The notes beneath the pieces were generated by a model. That model made no database searches. It was not told the DNA's origin and saw only the letters and a list, made by a program, of their open reading frames with translations. Of a DNA stretch of 64,000 nt, positions 1 through 8,493 are shown in pieces (position 1 is the stretch's first letter; every line of letters starts with the position of its first letter). The position numbers and the translations under genes were made by a program. This DNA comes from Chloropicon primus (lineage: Eukaryota > Chlorophyta > Chloropicophyceae > Chloropicales > Chloropicaceae): NCBI GenBank assembly GCA_023205875.1, contig CP060765.1:558001-622000 (forward strand). The letters are read 5' to 3'.

Positions 1-133
1 TAGGAGTTTTGCAAAAAAAAACCTACAAACAACAACAACAATTGAGTAAGAGTAAGAGTTTTGACATGTTAAACTCGCGACGATTAAAGTAATTATTTCC
101 AGAACTTCAAAAAGAAAAGAAGAACCACACGGT

Positions 134-943
134 TCACTGCTTCAGGTCCTCCTGCCCCTCCTCGTCCTCGTCCTCGATGCCGAGGTGGCCCATGATCTTG
201 AAGAGCATCTTCTCCGCGTTCTTCCTCCTCTCCTCGTCGGAGAGCTGCGCCGACTGGTCCCTGGCGCTGGCAACTTTGGCGAGCAAGCTCTCGAAGTCCT
301 CCAAGTCGCCGGTCGGATCCCCGGACGTGGGCGGAGCCTCCTCCTCCTCCTCCTCCTCCTCCCCTTGGTGGTGGTGGCGAACTTGTCTCTCCTTGAGCGT
401 TTGGCCGGGCCACCGGTGGCAGTGCAGCACCTCCACGAGCCGAGACACGCCCTGCTTGTCCCCGTAAAGCGTCAGGCTCTCGTCCAGCTCCTCACTGCCC
501 ACTGAGGCCTCGACGTACTCGAAGCCGTTCTCGAGGCACCAATCGTAGCACTTGGAGAGCCACCCGCCCTCGTCCTCCTCCTTCTCCAGCGACTGCTTCG
601 GATCCGACAGGCAGGCCAGGACCACCTTGGTTTCCACGGCCTCGTGGTCGTCGCGGCGCCCCTCGAGACCCCGCCTCAGCTTGGACCACTCCTCCTCGCT
701 CGCGATGTCGAACACCCCGACGACGGCCTCCTCCGACCCTCCTGGCCCAGAGCTTGCGGCGAGGTCCTCCACCGCCGCGGCCACCCGCAATCTCGTCGTC
801 GCCTCGTAGTATGGCGTGTCTATGTTCCAGCGATACCATTTTCCCTTCTCGATCTCCTTGAGACTCTCCCACTTGCTGCACGCGGCCAGGTCCCTCCCCA
901 GGCTCCCCACCACCGATACGTACGACCCCTCCTCCCTCGTCAT
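134..943 (-). CDS. AAGAB: alpha/gamma-adaptin-binding protein p34 (AAGAB/IRC6-like)
   Basis: A 269-residue protein resembling p34/AAGAB, the cytosolic chaperone that helps assemble clathrin adaptor complexes AP1 and AP2. Seen: a WNIDTPYYEA segment in the N-terminal third, like the family's W-x-I-D-x-x-Y-Y signature, and a C-terminal FESLLAKVASARDQSAQLSDEERRKNAEK-like helix (about residues 220-260) that matches the family's end domain. An acidic run of Glu lies before that helix. The first ATG giving a normal-length protein is at 943; the open frame continues upstream only as low-complexity sequence. The gene is divergent from the guanylyl cyclase. Confidence 0.8.
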   Translation of the reverse strand: MTREEGSYVSVVGSLGRDLAACSKWESLKEIEKGKWYRWNIDTPYYEATTRLRVAAAVEDLAASSGPGGSEEAVVGVFDIASEEEWSKLRRGLEGRRDDHEAVETKVVLACLSDPKQSLEKEEDEGGWLSKCYDWCLENGFEYVEASVGSEELDESLTLYGDKQGVSRLVEVLHCHRWPGQTLKERQVRHHHQGEEEEEEEEAPPTSGDPTGDLEDFESLLAKVASARDQSAQLSDEERRKNAEKMLFKIMGHLGIEDEDEEGQEDLKQ

Positions 944-1243
944 AACACTCCTTCTGCCCTTCTGCCCTTCTGCGTTTGCGTTCTCCTTCTGCTCTGCTTC
1001 CCGCGCGTTTTCTTTCTTTTTTTCTGGTTGGATTTTCTCTCCTTCCCGCGGGAAATCAAAAAGATAACGGGCGAGCACGAGGCCAGGAGGACGACGAGCA
1101 CGAGAGAGAGAGGGCGAGGGAGAGGGAGAGGGAGAGGGAGAGACGAGGACGGGACGGGAGCGGGCTGCGTAGGAAGAGAGAGGGAGGGACGGAGGACAGA
1201 AAAGAAGGAAGGGGCGCCATCTCGTGCTCTTTCGAAAGAGAGA
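944..1243. promoter_or_regulatory. divergent intergenic region, GA-rich
   Basis: A 300-nt spacer between the diverging p34 and guanylyl cyclase genes. It holds a purine tract of GAGGGA/GAGAGG units at about 1103-1145. No core promoter element is recognised. It probably contains both promoters. Confidence 0.4.
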
Positions 1244-2986
1244 ATGGTTCTTCTGGGTTTCGTGTTCGAGAGGTTGTGCGGAAGCTGGCTCCACAAGGAG
1301 AACTTCGTCTTCGACGCGCACTTGCTCGAGGCGTCACAGAGCATGAAGAGAGGGAGACTGGCGAACCCTCCGCAACAATACTTTATATTCGGCTTCAAGG
1401 ATCGGCGTCTCGAGCAGAGGTACCTCGACTCGGTGGCGAGGAATAACAGGTCGAGGATATTCGGAGGCTTCTCCTTGCTCATCATGGTCGTGCTCTTGCC
1501 TCTCATCTTCAGCGTCGTGGACAGCGTCGCTTACTCGAGGGAGGACGCGAACCCGCCGACGGCGAGCGATTGGACGCTCTCGCTTTTCCCGCTGTGCCTC
1601 AGCCTGCTGACGTTCACTTCCGGGTTCGCCCTGTCCTTCTACGTCTACAAGGTTGTGGAGAGCAAGGCCTGGGTCATGCACATTGTGGAAACGGTGTTCC
1701 TCTTTTTCGCCGCTTTCGCCACGTATGACTTTTCGCAGTCGTACACGGTCTTTAGCGTTGGCTTCGGCCTTCACGGCTGGCTTGTGATGGCATCCTTCAT
1801 CTACCTCTCTCCGCTGTTAACGACCTTTATCATGGTCGTGCCGCCGGCTCAGACGCTCGAAGTCACGGGAGTGACTGGTGCCCTGATACTGATCTTCGTT
1901 CCAACGTGGGCGAACTTGTGGTCGCTAAGCTTCAACAACACGCTGATACTCTCGACCCTTGCGCCCGAGGAAGGGAAGCTCGTGCAGTGTTCCGGGAACC
2001 TGGCCGAATACTGCGTGTTTTCCAGCAAGCTCTATTTTTGCTTCTGCCTGTGCGTCATTGTTTTCATTGGGGTCTGTCTTGTCTTTGTCTCGTATGACTT
2101 CCACAGCGAGAGCAGGCAAGCGTTCGTGAACCGACAGGTATTAAGCCTCCTCGCCGAAGCTCGTGAGCTGGAGTACGCGAAGCAAAAGAAGACCCAGGAG
2201 AAACTGATCGAGTCGATCTTCCCGAAAGCGATCGCGAGGGACCTTGTGAAAAGGCAGGAGGAAATCAGAAGCGTCACTGATGCGGGTTTTCGCGGAGAGT
2301 TCGGACCGATCCACTCGCTCAGCGCGAGCGACCTCACCCTGGCCGTTGCTCGCTTCCATCAGGACGTCACCATTCTGTTCACAGATATAGTAGGCTTCAC
2401 GGCAATGGCGGGGGAAGCCCAGCCATTCGAGGTGATGCAGTTCTTGCACGTCCTCTTCACGACTTACGACAGGCTTATCGAGAAAACGAACGTCTGGAAG
2501 ATCGAGACCATCGGCGACGCTTTCATGATTGCTTCGGGGCTCAGCATGGGGTCTGACATCGTCTCGTCCCAGCAGAGTTATTCTGGAAGCTGGGGCAATG
2601 CGAAAACCTCCTCGACTTTGATTTCCTGCGAGACGCTGGACGCCAGGAGCAGCGCGTGGAACGCCATCTTGTTCGGCAAGCGAGCACTCGAGGAAGGCTC
2701 ACAATTGATGATGCCCAACGGGAGGTGGTGCCAAATACGGGTTGGCGCTCACACGGGGGACGTGTGCTCAGGAGTCGTGGGGACTGCCATGCCCCGCTAT
2801 TGCTTGTTCGGCGACACCGTGAACGTGGCCAGCCGGATGGAGAGCACGGGGGAGGTCGATCGGATCCAGATCTCCGAAGATACCTTCAAGCTCGTGTGCG
2901 ACGATCATCGCGAGGGCATCACGTGGCGCCGGCGGGAGTCCCAAGTCAAGGGGAAGGGTTCCATGATAAGTTACCTGACAGAATAA
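1244..2986 (+). CDS. six-TM class III nucleotide cyclase, guanylyl cyclase type
   Basis: A 580-residue integral membrane cyclase. Six hydrophobic segments lie at about residues 73-97, 109-135, 143-165, 172-200, 206-230 and 263-290, followed by a linker helix and one catalytic domain (about 375-575). Metal-binding Asp residues are in FTDIVG and GDAF. Base-selecting residues are of the guanylyl type: Glu in KIETIGDAF and Cys in PRYCLFGDTVN. The transition-state Asn and Arg occur in NVASRMES. It should convert GTP to cGMP as a homodimer (inference). A roughly 40-residue insertion lies between GDAFM and the HTGDVCSGVVG motif. ATG 1244 was chosen because the upstream open frame is antisense to p34 and repeat-rich. 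A TGTAA lies 20 nt after the stop. Confidence 0.9.
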   Translation: MVLLGFVFERLCGSWLHKENFVFDAHLLEASQSMKRGRLANPPQQYFIFGFKDRRLEQRYLDSVARNNRSRIFGGFSLLIMVVLLPLIFSVVDSVAYSREDANPPTASDWTLSLFPLCLSLLTFTSGFALSFYVYKVVESKAWVMHIVETVFLFFAAFATYDFSQSYTVFSVGFGLHGWLVMASFIYLSPLLTTFIMVVPPAQTLEVTGVTGALILIFVPTWANLWSLSFNNTLILSTLAPEEGKLVQCSGNLAEYCVFSSKLYFCFCLCVIVFIGVCLVFVSYDFHSESRQAFVNRQVLSLLAEARELEYAKQKKTQEKLIESIFPKAIARDLVKRQEEIRSVTDAGFRGEFGPIHSLSASDLTLAVARFHQDVTILFTDIVGFTAMAGEAQPFEVMQFLHVLFTTYDRLIEKTNVWKIETIGDAFMIASGLSMGSDIVSSQQSYSGSWGNAKTSSTLISCETLDARSSAWNAILFGKRALEEGSQLMMPNGRWCQIRVGAHTGDVCSGVVGTAMPRYCLFGDTVNVASRMESTGEVDRIQISEDTFKLVCDDHREGITWRRRESQVKGKGSMISYLTE

Positions 2987-3011
2987 CGTATGCAATGTTC
3001 TCTTTTGTAAA

Positions 3012-4289
3012 TTACATCATGAGTAGTCTGGAGCAGTCGCAGGGCATGAACTTAACCTCCCTCCGATCAAATTCGACGAGAAAGTTTTCGAGCATGATGG
3101 AACCAAGGTGGACCTCGTTCCCCTTGCCCTTGCTCAAGAGCAGGCAGAACGCTTTCCTCGGCGCCGGTCCAGATCCCCTGCCCTGGTACAAGTACGCGTT
3201 CGGCCCTAGCGTCATTGTGGCGTTGGGGAAGACCAAGCGCATTGGTGGGAAATCGCTCAGGCTCAGCTCCTCGCCAGCCTTCGAGCCCGTGAAGCAGGTG
3301 GTTCTCAGCGGCGGTCCGCCCTGGACCTTCACCCCCGCCAGAGGGGCCAAGGCCTTCTCCAGCTGCTCGGTGAGCACAGAGTGCAGCCCAGGGGGAACAT
3401 AGGAAAACGTGCTGCCAGTGTCGATGATCATGGTGTAGGACCCTTGCTTCCTCGGGTTGTGGGACGACAGCGGCCCAACGTGCAGCCCCTTGAGCGGAAC
3501 CCCGTGGAGGTGCTTCCTCCCCCTCCTGCTCCGCACGTATGGAACGGATATTCTTTTGCCGCCCAGGCAGCTCGACTTGACCCAGTCCCAGTCCTCGTCG
3601 ATCCTTCCCACCGCGAGCACGCCCGTCGCCTTTGCCGGGCACACCGAAAAAGCTCCGCTGCCCTCCCCAAGCTGGTTTATGAGGGACAGCTTGCTTCTCG
3701 ACAAGCCGAGGATCCCGTCGGCCTTCTGAGAATAGATCAATCCGGACTCGGTGGTGCTGCATCCGAACGTCACCTTGCCACGCAGCGTGCTGTTCCTCGG
3801 CCCAAGCCTCACCACGTCCGACAGCAGCTTCCCCCCGGATGCGCTTCCCTCCGCGTACCGGATCTCGTAGTAACACTGGTTGTGCGAGCACTGGCAGTGC
3901 ACGTTGCCGCACTGGCAGTCCGCCCTGCGGTGGTGCTTGCACCTGACCGATCGGGCTGTGTTGGACTCCTCTGCCGAGAACTTGGCCCTCGCCATGTGCT
4001 TGCCACATTTCTTGCAGTTGGTGCAAGGGACGTAAGTCAAGCTCGACCCGGTGTCCACAATGAGCTCAAACTCCCTCTCAGGGCCCGACCCGAGCGCCAC
4101 GGTGGTCGACAGGTACGACTCCAGTTCTGGTCGGTGCAAGCGAGCTGCCACGACCTGCTCCGCCAGCGACCGGCCCTCCGCTTCATCCCCGGTCACGCCT
4201 CTCCTCTCGAGGGGCAGCAAGACGAAGCCTAGGCTCCCCGAGGTCGCCAGCAGGACGAGCAGGATCACGGCGAAGCATATCATCACCAT
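3012..4289 (-). CDS. pepsin-like (A1 family) aspartic protease, membrane-anchored or secreted
   Basis: A 425-residue A1-type aspartic endopeptidase. Both catalytic motifs are intact: VDTGSSLTYVPC in the N-lobe and IDTGSTFSYVPP in the C-lobe. A hydrophobic stretch at residues 2-22 (MICFAVILLVLLATSG) is a signal peptide or signal anchor. After the first motif comes a Cys-rich insert, typical of plant nucellin-like proteases, so lumenal or extracellular action is likely. The ATG at 4289 shares one base with the NAA38 stop (TGATG). A second in-frame ATG lies at 4283. The frame is open to 4499 but that part overlaps NAA38. The gene is tail-to-tail with the cyclase, 25 nt between stops. Confidence 0.88.
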   Translation of the reverse strand: MVMICFAVILLVLLATSGSLGFVLLPLERRGVTGDEAEGRSLAEQVVAARLHRPELESYLSTTVALGSGPEREFELIVDTGSSLTYVPCTNCKKCGKHMARAKFSAEESNTARSVRCKHHRRADCQCGNVHCQCSHNQCYYEIRYAEGSASGGKLLSDVVRLGPRNSTLRGKVTFGCSTTESGLIYSQKADGILGLSRSKLSLINQLGEGSGAFSVCPAKATGVLAVGRIDEDWDWVKSSCLGGKRISVPYVRSRRGRKHLHGVPLKGLHVGPLSSHNPRKQGSYTMIIDTGSTFSYVPPGLHSVLTEQLEKALAPLAGVKVQGGPPLRTTCFTGSKAGEELSLSDFPPMRLVFPNATMTLGPNAYLYQGRGSGPAPRKAFCLLLSKGKGNEVHLGSIMLENFLVEFDRREVKFMPCDCSRLLMM

Positions 4290-4612
4290 CACAAGTGAAG
4301 CTTCAAGTCCAAAAGGTCCTCCGCGAGAACCTCCGCGTGGCAGGAGACCCTGAGCTCCCTCGGTATCAGCACGGTGCCCACCTGCCTCGTCCTCGCCTTC
4401 ACCTCCACCTTTTCCCGTCCACCCTCGAGCTCTATCAAACGCTTGGGCTCCCCCTCCACAGCGTTGCTCAGAATGATGTTCCCCTGCTTGTCGAGGCAAG
4501 TCAGAAAACCCTGGACGGTCCGCCCGTCATCGAGGTGGACGAAGACTCTCTTGTTCACCAGAGAGGCTCGCGCCTTCTCCACCAGCGTCCCTCCTCCCTC
4601 CTCCTTCGACAT
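4289..4612 (-). CDS. NAA38: NatC auxiliary subunit NAA38 (LSMD1), Sm-like
   Basis: A 107-residue Lsm-fold protein. The Sm core is clear: NKRVFVHLDDGRTVQGFLTC, then LDKQGNIILSNAVE, then a C-terminal VGTVLIPRELRVSCH strand. This combination is typical of NAA38/LSMD1, the auxiliary subunit of the NatC N-terminal acetyltransferase. ATG 4612 gives MSKEEGG; the open frame extends three codons more without an ATG. Its stop overlaps the start of the downstream aspartic protease on the same strand, an arrangement unusual for eukaryotes (see findings). Confidence 0.88.
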   Translation of the reverse strand: MSKEEGGGTLVEKARASLVNKRVFVHLDDGRTVQGFLTCLDKQGNIILSNAVEGEPKRLIELEGGREKVEVKARTRQVGTVLIPRELRVSCHAEVLAEDLLDLKLHL

Positions 4613-4879
4613 AAACACCAACCTTCCTCCTTGCCAAGCCCTTCGTCCCCTCCTCTCTTCTGAGAGAAATGGTGGATCGAGGAGATCGCCGAGGATGGAA
4701 CCGAGGACGAGAGGGATGGGAGGCCACCATGTGATGTCGGAAGCATCTTCCCGTGATCTTTCGAAAGAGATCCTGAATTGAAGAGGAGAGCGTTTGATCA
4801 GCAGCAGTTTAGGTTCTGGTCTGCGATGTCAAAATACATAACGTTTTTTGTTGTTGTTGGTTTTTTTGGTATTTTTCTT

Positions 4880-7800
4880 CTAGGAGTGATTCTTGACGAA
4901 GAGGCCCAGGAGGTCTGCAATGTCCAAGCTGCTCTTCAAGTGATGCTTCGCAAGGGAGTGCTTGCGGCCCACGGTGCAGGTGGTGATGTGCTTGGGACAG
5001 CCCCCGAACGTGGCGGCGAGGGTGGGCAGACCCTCCGCGAACTCCTCGGTGGGCTTGTCAAAGTAGCTGAACAAGTCCTCGTCGCGGTGCATGAAGTGAC
5101 CCGCGCAGAGGATGAAGTCTGGCTTGATCGAAGTCGCCTGGGAGATGGCCTGTATGATCCTTTGCACAGTCCCTCCCTTGGTAACCCCGAGGGGGCGGGC
5201 CTCCACCGACTTTGCACCTCGCAGGATCTCCACCTGCGCGTTGCTGATGGAACCGGTCCACAGGTGCTGCAGCATGTCCCTCATCTGGTTCCTGCCAAAG
5301 TCAATGTCGGCGTACTTGCAGTTCCAGACCAACGAAGTCTCCCTGGTGTCCACGTAACTCCTCGGAGTTCTCTCGCAAAAGTAATCGAAAACGAGTTGGA
5401 CGCTCTCCATCCACTCCAGGTTGACGTTCTCGAGCACGAGCTCCCACTCCTTGAAGGGGGGCTTGAGGAAGATCCCGTTCTCAGCGGCCAGCCACACGTT
5501 GACGCCCTCGAAGATCCTCTCGAGCTTGTAACGCTCGCTCCCGCTCACCACGAGAACCTCCGTATCCGGCTGAGACACGATGCTGCTCAGGTAGCTCTTG
5601 ACCTCCTCGCTGATTTGAGTCAGGGTTCGTATCTGGTCGAACTTGTGGTGGTGGTTGGCCTGCGCCTTTGGATTGGCCGAAGTCGTCAAGGTCGCGTTGT
5701 AGCCCATCACGATCAGTCTGGACTTGCTCGTTCTGTAGTGATCCGCCAGGGTGAAGATGTTCAGCTTCGGCGGAATGTGCATCGTTCGAAGCGCCGCCTC
5801 GATGTGAGTGTCGTGCAGCTCGCTTATGAACGTCTCCCCCCAAGCCTGGGCGGTGTGAACCTTGACGTGCATGAAGTTCTGCCTGTGCCTCTGCTGCCTC
5901 TCCCCGTCGCTCATCTTGAGGGCATAAGCAATGGCGTTGGAGAGCTCGTTCACATTGTAGGGGTTGCTGAGGATCGCACCGGCCCCAAGGCTCTGGGCGG
6001 CTCCTGCAAACTCGCTCAGGACGAGGACGCCGGGGGACTCCTTGCTCTGGCACGCCACAAACTCGTAGCTCACGAGGTTCATGCCATCCCTGAGAGAGGA
6101 GACCACGAGAACGTCCGTGACGGAGTACAGGGCGCAGAGGTTGTGGAAATCCAGAGAGCAGTCAAGAAAGTGGATGGGGTTCTGCGTCAGGGACCCGAAC
6201 CGCCCGTTGATCCTTCCCACCATCTCGTGCACCCCGCTGGTGAGCTTCTGGTACTCTGGCACGTCCTTCCTGGACGGCACCGCAATCTGCACCAGCAGGA
6301 CGTGGCTCCTCCACTCCGGATTCTCCTCCAAGAACTTCTCGAACGCCAGGAGCTTCTGTGGTATTCCCTTAACCATGTCAAGCCGGTCCACGCCAAGCAG
6401 CACTTTCCTTCCGGAGAACTGGCCCCTCATCTCGAGAATCCTCGCCTGCACGCTGGGGGTATCGAGCTCATTGATCCACTTGTCCGGGTCGATCCCGATG
6501 GGAAAGACGGCCACCCTCGTGATCGTTCCCATGTGAGCGTTCTCTATCCCGTCCAAGGTGCCCTCCAGTCCAAGAATCCTGCAGCAGGACGAGACAAAGT
6601 GCCTGGCGTAATCGTAGGTGTGGAATCCCACGAGGTCCGCCCTCAACACGCCCATCAAGATGTCGTCTCTTTGGGGCAAAGTCCTGAAGATCTCCGAGGA
6701 GGGGAAGGGTGTGTGGAGGAACCAACCCACCTTCATGTCCGGCATCTCCTCCTTGAGCAAAGCAGGCAAGAGCATCAGATGGTAGTCGTGGACCCAAACT
6801 ATGTCCCCTTCCTGGTACTGCGACATCACGGCCTTCATGAACTCCTCGTTGGCCCTCTTGTAAGCCTCGTACTGATCCTGCACCGTCTCGGTCTCCGAGA
6901 GCGTGCCCTCCTGCTGCAGGGCAATATAATGAAAGAGCTGCCAAAGGATACTGTTGCAGTAGCCGTTGTAGAACAAATCTGTGGTGTCCGCATCCAGGTA
7001 GACTGGGCAGCAGTCCTTCTTGCCGAAAGCCTCCTTCAGGCTCTCCCTCTCGGTCTCCTCGATGAACTGTCCCGGCCATCCGACCCAGGTCAGGCTGTAG
7101 CCCTCCACGCAGGTGAGTGCAGAGACGAGCCCCCCTGGGCTGACCTGCAGCTTCCAGTCTCCCGCGAGCCCCTTGAAAGCGCTGAAAGGCAGCCTGTTCG
7201 CAACAATGATCAGCCTTTGCTCCTTCCCCGAGTCCATCATCCCAGAAAGTGCCTGCGCCTGCGCCGGGTCCACGCCCACCCCGTGCGCCGGGTCCACGGC
7301 CATGGGCAGGGGGCCGGGCCCGCTGATCCTCATGCCCTTGTCCTTGACGAGCTCATTGTTCATCGTCTCCTGGCCGAGGAGGACCAGCTTGTCCGCGCTG
7401 AAGTTCCTCCAGTCCCCGAGCAGGCTCGAGTCAGAATTCTTCTGTGGCGCGAAGTTGAGCGCGTCCCTCTGCCCTATCTTTGGGGCCAGCCCACCTAAAT
7501 TCATGGGCGACTTCGACCTGGTGCGCAAGGGAAGCTGTGACAGCTCCGCCAGGTTTGTCGAACTGCCAGCACCCCCTGCTCCAACCATCCCCATCCCCAC
7601 CTGGTTGTTCAGCCTGTGACTCAGCGAGATGCTGTCCGAGTCGCTCTGCCTCCTCTTGCTCGGGCTCGCCTTGAGCGGCGACGTCGAGCCCCTCTCCGCC
7701 CCAAGGTAGGCCGAGGTCCCACCGGAACCGGAAGCAAGCCCCCCTTCCATGCCCTCGTTTCCGCTCCCACTGTTCCTCCTGTTCAAGCTGGTCGCACCCT

Positions 7801-8095
7801 CTCCCGGCGATGCTGCGTCCTTCCCCACCCCACCCCCTCCACCGCCACCCCCTTCCCTTTTCGCCGCATTCTGCAACGTCCCCAGCGACTGGCTCCTCCT
7901 CATCTGCCTCTCCCTCAGGAGTCTATCCACCCGCGTCGAAACGTTGCTGAACGGTCCCACATGACTCGTCGTCGCTTGCTGCTGTTGCTGCGGAGGCAGA
8001 GGCGGAGGCGGCATCTCCGCGGCCTGGTTCTCCCCTATCCTGTAGATCACAGGCGTCCCCCCCTCCCCCCCTTCCTCGCCCCCTTCCTCGTTCAT
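4880..8095 (-). CDS. TPS1: class I trehalose-6-phosphate synthase with non-catalytic phosphatase-like domain
   Basis: A 1071-residue protein with the plant TPS1 layout: a low-complexity N-terminal extension (1-290), a GT20 domain (about 290-770) and a TPP-like domain (about 788-1040). GT20 hallmarks include IIVANRLPF, VGWPG, WVHDYHLMLLP, GVDRLDMVKGIPQK and LRDGMNLVSYEF, so trehalose-6-phosphate synthesis from UDP-glucose and glucose-6-phosphate is expected. The TPP-like domain has MGYNATL where active phosphatases have LDYDGT, and CAGHFMHRDED where they have GDD-type residues. That is the same degeneracy as in Arabidopsis TPS1, so it is probably regulatory or structural. ATG 8095 is the first ATG in frame; the frame is open to 8335 without an ATG. 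Confidence 0.93.
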   Translation of the reverse strand: MNEEGGEEGGEGGTPVIYRIGENQAAEMPPPPLPPQQQQQATTSHVGPFSNVSTRVDRLLRERQMRRSQSLGTLQNAAKREGGGGGGGGVGKDAASPGEGATSLNRRNSGSGNEGMEGGLASGSGGTSAYLGAERGSTSPLKASPSKRRQSDSDSISLSHRLNNQVGMGMVGAGGAGSSTNLAELSQLPLRTRSKSPMNLGGLAPKIGQRDALNFAPQKNSDSSLLGDWRNFSADKLVLLGQETMNNELVKDKGMRISGPGPLPMAVDPAHGVGVDPAQAQALSGMMDSGKEQRLIIVANRLPFSAFKGLAGDWKLQVSPGGLVSALTCVEGYSLTWVGWPGQFIEETERESLKEAFGKKDCCPVYLDADTTDLFYNGYCNSILWQLFHYIALQQEGTLSETETVQDQYEAYKRANEEFMKAVMSQYQEGDIVWVHDYHLMLLPALLKEEMPDMKVGWFLHTPFPSSEIFRTLPQRDDILMGVLRADLVGFHTYDYARHFVSSCCRILGLEGTLDGIENAHMGTITRVAVFPIGIDPDKWINELDTPSVQARILEMRGQFSGRKVLLGVDRLDMVKGIPQKLLAFEKFLEENPEWRSHVLLVQIAVPSRKDVPEYQKLTSGVHEMVGRINGRFGSLTQNPIHFLDCSLDFHNLCALYSVTDVLVVSSLRDGMNLVSYEFVACQSKESPGVLVLSEFAGAAQSLGAGAILSNPYNVNELSNAIAYALKMSDGERQQRHRQNFMHVKVHTAQAWGETFISELHDTHIEAALRTMHIPPKLNIFTLADHYRTSKSRLIVMGYNATLTTSANPKAQANHHHKFDQIRTLTQISEEVKSYLSSIVSQPDTEVLVVSGSERYKLERIFEGVNVWLAAENGIFLKPPFKEWELVLENVNLEWMESVQLVFDYFCERTPRSYVDTRETSLVWNCKYADIDFGRNQMRDMLQHLWTGSISNAQVEILRGAKSVEARPLGVTKGGTVQRIIQAISQATSIKPDFILCAGHFMHRDEDLFSYFDKPTEEFAEGLPTLAATFGGCPKHITTCTVGRKHSLAKHHLKSSLDIADLLGLFVKNHS

Positions 8096-8493
8096 CGCCT
8101 CGCCTCCTCTCTTTCGTCGCCAAACGCCTCGCTCCTCTCCCGCCCAAGGCCAAGGGACGCGGGGACGGGGCGGGCGCGGGGTGAATACGCGACCACTCCA
8201 CTCGACGCTTCGTCTAAAGGGCTTCCGAGCTCGTACAGGCCTTGCGACGCGACGAGGCTCGGTATTGGAACACGCTTGGACCACACCTCGCTGAGGCGGA
8301 GAGGGAGAGGGAGCGCGTTTGATGGACAACCTCAATCGATGCCAGTGTTGGTCGGAAGTTTTGAGATGTTATAGATGGACAGGTTCGAGTGTGCGTGTTG
8401 TCCGGAGGCCGTGTGACTGCGCGGCTTGATGCGTCTCTGTCGGGGAAGCGGCTTGGGTTCGTTTGTCCGGCGGAGCGAGGGTTGGGGGGAGAG
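8096..8493. promoter_or_regulatory. divergent intergenic region
   Basis: A 398-nt spacer between the diverging TPS1 and hypothetical genes. Open reading continues through it from TPS1, but without an ATG. No other feature is recognised. Confidence 0.3.

Noticed and set aside
4292-4499. Longer N-terminus of the aspartic protease (start at 4499)
   Set aside because: That part overlaps the NAA38 gene in another frame, is Gly/Arg-rich and would hide the signal sequence found directly after the 4289 ATG.
4778-7498. 906-codon plus-strand ORF
   Set aside because: Antisense shadow of the TPS1 gene with the same compositional signature and no recognisable domain.
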